Origin: Natronorubrum texcoconense
GTDB lineage: Archaea > Halobacteriota > Halobacteria > Halobacteriales > Natrialbaceae
Length of the DNA stretch: 64,000 bases
NCBI RefSeq assembly: GCF_900100335.1
Contig: NZ_FNFE01000005.1
Location: 310,001 to 374,000 of the forward strand
Direction: 5' to 3'
How positions within the stretch are numbered: the stretch's first letter is position 1; the number at the start of each line of letters is the position of its first letter. The position numbers were made by a program, and so were the translations under genes. Below are positions 61,154 to 64,000 of the stretch, piece after piece. Below the pieces are notes generated by a model, which saw only the letters and a program-made list of their open reading frames with translations, did no database searches and had not been told where the DNA came from.

Positions 61154-63114
61154 ACGACGAACTCGTCCGCGGTGCGGCAACCGTTCTTGCGGCCGTCTCG
61201 CTGGCGATCGGCGTCGCCGTCTTTGTCGCCCGCGACCGGATACTCGATCGACTCTCGTACGAGGTCATTCTCGCTCTCGAGGTGTTCGGACAACTGGGGT
61301 TTTACCTGGTGCTCCTGCTCTTTCTCGTCCAGAGTTACCGTATCGCTCGCGATCGATACGAGAACGCCGTCAACGAAATGATCCCACCGGCTCGAGAGCG
61401 TGCAACCGAGACACTCACACCCGGCGATGACCGTATTCGCACCGTCGAGTCGATACGTGACCGAACCGACGTCGAATATCGAACGATCCGAGAACAGCTC
61501 GATCGTCTGGTTCGGGACGTCCTCGAGCGTTCAGATCAACGCTCGGAAACGGACTCGAGCCGAGCCGTCGCCGAGGGTACCTGGACCGGTGACGACGTAG
61601 CGGCTGAGATGCTCAGCGACGATGAAACACACCCCCGATCGCGTCTCGGCCGACTTTTCGAGGCGACCGGTTTCGCAGCCGTCCGGACACGTTACGACCT
61701 CCGACGGACGATGACCGCTATCGCGGCGGTCGCCGGCGTAGCGGTTACTGACGATCGACGCTCGCGCGTCTCTCGATATCTGGTCGGCCGACCGATACAC
61801 GCTCCGTCGTCGGCCGAGGATGAGACCGACCCAGTACACGAAGAGAGCGATGCAGGTCGCGTGCAACGGCGGACCGGTCACTGGGACGGGGTTAGCGTGA
61901 TCGCACTCATCGGAATCGTCCTCGGCGTCCTCTACCAGCAGCCGACGATCATTCTGGCAGGGGGGATCGGGGTCGGATTCGCGGCGTACGGCCAACTCAG
62001 CGACGTTCCCGAACTCGAGGTGACCGTCGACCGCGTCGTGAGCGAGCCGCGTCCCGAGCCGGGCGACGACGTCGGTGTCACGGTAACGATTCGAAACGAT
62101 GGCAACCGTCGGATACGGGACCTTCGCGTGATCGATGGCGTTCCGCCCGAACTCACCGTCACGTCCGGGTCACCGAGAATGGGGACGACGCTCGGGCGTG
62201 GCGAGACGGTCTCGCTGCAGTATACGATTTCCGCCCGACGCGGTCGCTATCAGTTCGATCCGGCACTCCTCCTCGTCCGAACGATCACGGGTGCGACCGA
62301 GACGGAACATCGCGTCTCGGCGGAATCGGAGCCGGCGATCACGTGTCTGCCGACGATCGAATCCCTGCCCTCGAGCACAAGGCTTCTCCAAAACCGCGGC
62401 TCTCAGCAGGTCGGGCAGCTTTCGACGAACAAGCCGAGTGCCGGCGTCGAGTTTCATAGCGTCCGTGAGTTCCACCCAAGCGATCCGGTAACGCGGATCG
62501 ACTGGAACCGATACGCTCGAGACCGCGAGTTGGCGACGGTGTCGTTCCACGAGGACCGATCGGCGGTCGTGATCGTCGCGATAGACGCTCGCACCGATGC
62601 CTACTGTGCACCCGCTACGTCCGAGAGGGAGCACGCCGTCGATCGATCGGTCTCGGATGCAGCGACCGTGTTTGGATCGCTCTTGTCCGAGGGCCACAGC
62701 GTCGGGCTCGCGTCGATCGGTCAGGACCCGCTCTGGCTTGCACCGAATCGCGGGACGGCTCACCTGAACCGAGGCCAGTCGTTGTTGGGAACAGCAGCCG
62801 CGATCGGCCCACAACCGCCAGAGTCAGAGGGGTACGATCTCGATCGGTTTACTCTCGCACCCTCATCCGCGCAGATACTTCTGTTCACGCCGCTCTGTGA
62901 TGACGGTTCCGTCGAGATCGTTCACACCCTTCGCTCGCGGGGAGTCACTGTGACGATCGTTTCACCGGACCCGACGATAACGGATAGCCCGGAGCGAGCG
63001 CTCGCCCGCGTCGAACGACGGCTCCGAATCCAAGCGCTTCGATCGACAGCAATTTCGGTCGTCGATCGCGGCTGGAACACATCGCTCGATCGCGCGATAC
63101 GAGGTAGTGTATGA
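61150..63114 (+). CDS. DUF58 protein with fused DUF7269-like N-terminal region
   Basis: 654 aa from ATG 61150, which overlaps the upstream stop. Residues 1-200: two membrane helices (LAAVSLAIGVAVFVARDR; FGQLGFYLVLLLFLVQSY) and a helical tail, resembling the DUF7269 proteins normally encoded separately. From about 240: two membrane helices, an Ig-like domain (TVDRVVSEPRPEPGDDVG), and the DUF58 domain with SAGVEFHSVREFHPSDPVTR and VIVAIDARTDAYC, where a VWA-like metal site begins. The fusion explains the unusual length. Co-transcribed with 60326 and 63111. Confidence 0.85.
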   Translation: MNDELVRGAATVLAAVSLAIGVAVFVARDRILDRLSYEVILALEVFGQLGFYLVLLLFLVQSYRIARDRYENAVNEMIPPARERATETLTPGDDRIRTVESIRDRTDVEYRTIREQLDRLVRDVLERSDQRSETDSSRAVAEGTWTGDDVAAEMLSDDETHPRSRLGRLFEATGFAAVRTRYDLRRTMTAIAAVAGVAVTDDRRSRVSRYLVGRPIHAPSSAEDETDPVHEESDAGRVQRRTGHWDGVSVIALIGIVLGVLYQQPTIILAGGIGVGFAAYGQLSDVPELEVTVDRVVSEPRPEPGDDVGVTVTIRNDGNRRIRDLRVIDGVPPELTVTSGSPRMGTTLGRGETVSLQYTISARRGRYQFDPALLLVRTITGATETEHRVSAESEPAITCLPTIESLPSSTRLLQNRGSQQVGQLSTNKPSAGVEFHSVREFHPSDPVTRIDWNRYARDRELATVSFHEDRSAVVIVAIDARTDAYCAPATSEREHAVDRSVSDAATVFGSLLSEGHSVGLASIGQDPLWLAPNRGTAHLNRGQSLLGTAAAIGPQPPESEGYDLDRFTLAPSSAQILLFTPLCDDGSVEIVHTLRSRGVTVTIVSPDPTITDSPERALARVERRLRIQALRSTAISVVDRGWNTSLDRAIRGSV

Positions 63115-63632
63115 CCCGTTCGACGACACCGTCCACGGGCGGGCCACCTGCAAAGCTCAGTTCCTGGATCACGGTCTGTCTCGCCGGCATCGGATGGAGT
63201 ACGACCGTTCCGTACTCGTTTTCCGGAGCGAGTATCGCGACGGTCGCGTGGCTTCTCGTTGGACTGGCTCTCGTCGTGAGCGATCGGCAGATCCTTTCGA
63301 TCGCCACGGCTGGACTCGTTCTCGGTGGGTTCGTAGCCGCCGGTGACGGTGCTCGACTGATCGCTGTTCTCGTCGGCGTCACCGCCGCAGTACTGGCTTG
63401 GGATATCGGCAACAACGCGATCAGTATCGGCCGTCAACTGGGCCCCGATGCATCGACGGCACGTATCGAGTACGTTCACGCCACTGCCAGTCTCGTCGCT
63501 GGCCTATGCATCATCGCTATCACGTATCTTTCGTCGCTGCTTTTTACAGGTCCGCAGCCGCTGATCGTCGTCGTCTACCTCTTGCTCGCAGCAGGGCTGA
63601 TTACAGTCGTGCTGAGTCTGCGAGACGGATAA
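63111..63632 (+). CDS. DUF7519-like membrane protein
   Basis: 173 aa, with about five hydrophobic helices (ATVAWLLVGLALVV, ILSIATAGLVLGGFVAAGDG, LIAVLVGVTAAVLAWDIG, SLVAGLCIIAITYLSSLLF, LIVVVYLLLAAGLITVVL) and a DIGNNAISIGRQLG motif between helices 3 and 4 that is typical of the DUF7519 family. Starts with ATGA overlapping the DUF58 stop. It is the last gene of the operon; role unknown, presumably a partner of the DUF58 protein in the membrane. Confidence 0.82.
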   Translation: MTRSTTPSTGGPPAKLSSWITVCLAGIGWSTTVPYSFSGASIATVAWLLVGLALVVSDRQILSIATAGLVLGGFVAAGDGARLIAVLVGVTAAVLAWDIGNNAISIGRQLGPDASTARIEYVHATASLVAGLCIIAITYLSSLLFTGPQPLIVVVYLLLAAGLITVVLSLRDG

Positions 63633-63810
63633 CAGGAACGACCGTGCGACTTTCCGACCGACGAACAGTGCGTCTTCTTTTCGGCAGACTCGAGTTCACC
63701 TCACTGTCGGTCGATGGAACTCTCAGCGATCGATACGTCTCTGTCTTAAAAGCGCCTTTCACGACACATTACCTCTGACGGAGCGGGATCTCCGGTGCCT
63801 CGAGTTTAGC

Positions 63811-63816
63811 TTTAAG
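63811..63816 (+). promoter_or_regulatory. TATA-like box for the PadR-like gene
   Basis: TTTAAG, centred about 27 bp before the ATG at 63840; leaderless-type spacing. Confidence 0.4.
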
Positions 63817-63839
63817 ATGGTGGACCCGGTAGGTTCGCT

Positions 63840-64000
63840 ATGGAACAACGGGAGCTTGCGAGTCTCGGTATCCTCGGCGTCTTGGCCGAACGGGAGCGCG
63901 CCACAGTCAAAACCGTCCACGAGCAACTTCGCCACAATTTCGGTCGCTACTGGGGTGCGAGCACCGGGATACTCGTTCCGACGATCAACCAACTCAGAGA
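63840..64000 (+). CDS. PadR-like winged-helix protein (3' partial)
   Basis: The first 53 codons only, running off the window end. MEQRELASLGILGVLAERER and then VKTVHEQLRHNFGRYWGAST with GILVPTINQLRE match the PadR helix-turn-helix, in which the WGASTGxLxPxxxxL recognition helix is diagnostic. It lacks the usual HGY but keeps the overall spacing. It is probably a transcription regulator; its target may be downstream of the window. Different from the 92-aa PadR protein near the origin. Confidence 0.75.
   Translation, partial: MEQRELASLGILGVLAERERATVKTVHEQLRHNFGRYWGASTGILVPTINQLR

Overview
The window is GC-rich, acidic-protein DNA from a haloarchaeon, probably of the Natrialbales-type lineages. 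The evidence is the abundance of Asp/Glu, TATA-like boxes about 27 bp upstream of start codons with little or no leader, bacterio-opsin-activator (BAT/HTH_10) regulators, an Orc1/Cdc6 origin with ORB repeats, and several tiny gene families known mainly from halophilic archaea. No rRNA, tRNA or CRISPR array was recognised. The species cannot be named from this sequence alone.

Layout. 0-4 kb: a 5'-truncated Ser/Asp-rich protein, a MaoC-type dehydratase, a small conserved protein, a Gfo/Idh/MocA oxidoreductase and a tiny DUF7331-like protein. 4-20 kb: a sensory/regulatory and mobile region. It has a lipoprotein, three large PAS/GAF/BAT/HTH_10 one-component regulators (5.2, 14.2 and 17.6 kb), tiny satellite genes (two homologous 55-58 aa proteins, a CxxC zinc ribbon, a second DUF7331-like protein), an intact TnpB element and a subtilisin-like protease. 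Two 84-bp copies of a palindromic MITE-like repeat, in opposite orientation, bracket this region (3967 and 20249).

20-36 kb: mixed catabolic and transport genes: SnoaL-like protein, MFS carriers, an M20 amidohydrolase divergent from a creatininase-family hydrolase, ArsC-type phosphatase, an ethylbenzene-dehydrogenase-like haem protein with a rubredoxin-like protein, pirin, a polysaccharide deacetylase, and the molybdopterin subunit of a xanthine-dehydrogenase-family enzyme. The other two subunits of that enzyme appear to have collapsed into a 79-aa fusion remnant. A decayed PIN-domain toxin lies just upstream.

36-41 kb: a replication origin. An orc1/cdc6 gene is flanked on the left by inverted ORB elements around an AT-richer stretch and on the right by nine more ORBs, followed by PadR-family regulator and RNA-ligase genes.

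41-60 kb: an amino-acid/amine catabolism island: 3-hydroxyacyl-CoA dehydrogenase, three D-amino-acid/sarcosine-oxidase-like flavoproteins, two MFS carriers, a thiolase-like/OB-fold pair, M20 peptidase, gamma-glutamyltransferase-like enzyme, class III aminotransferase, alcohol-dehydrogenase-like protein, RidA and a frameshifted D-2-hydroxyacid dehydrogenase. Together they suggest peptide or gamma-glutamyl/N-methyl amino-acid uptake, oxidative deamination with RidA clean-up, and acyl-CoA processing; this is inference from content. 60-64 kb: a DUF4129 - DUF58 - DUF7519-type membrane operon with ATGA overlaps, and the start of a second PadR-like gene cut by the window end.
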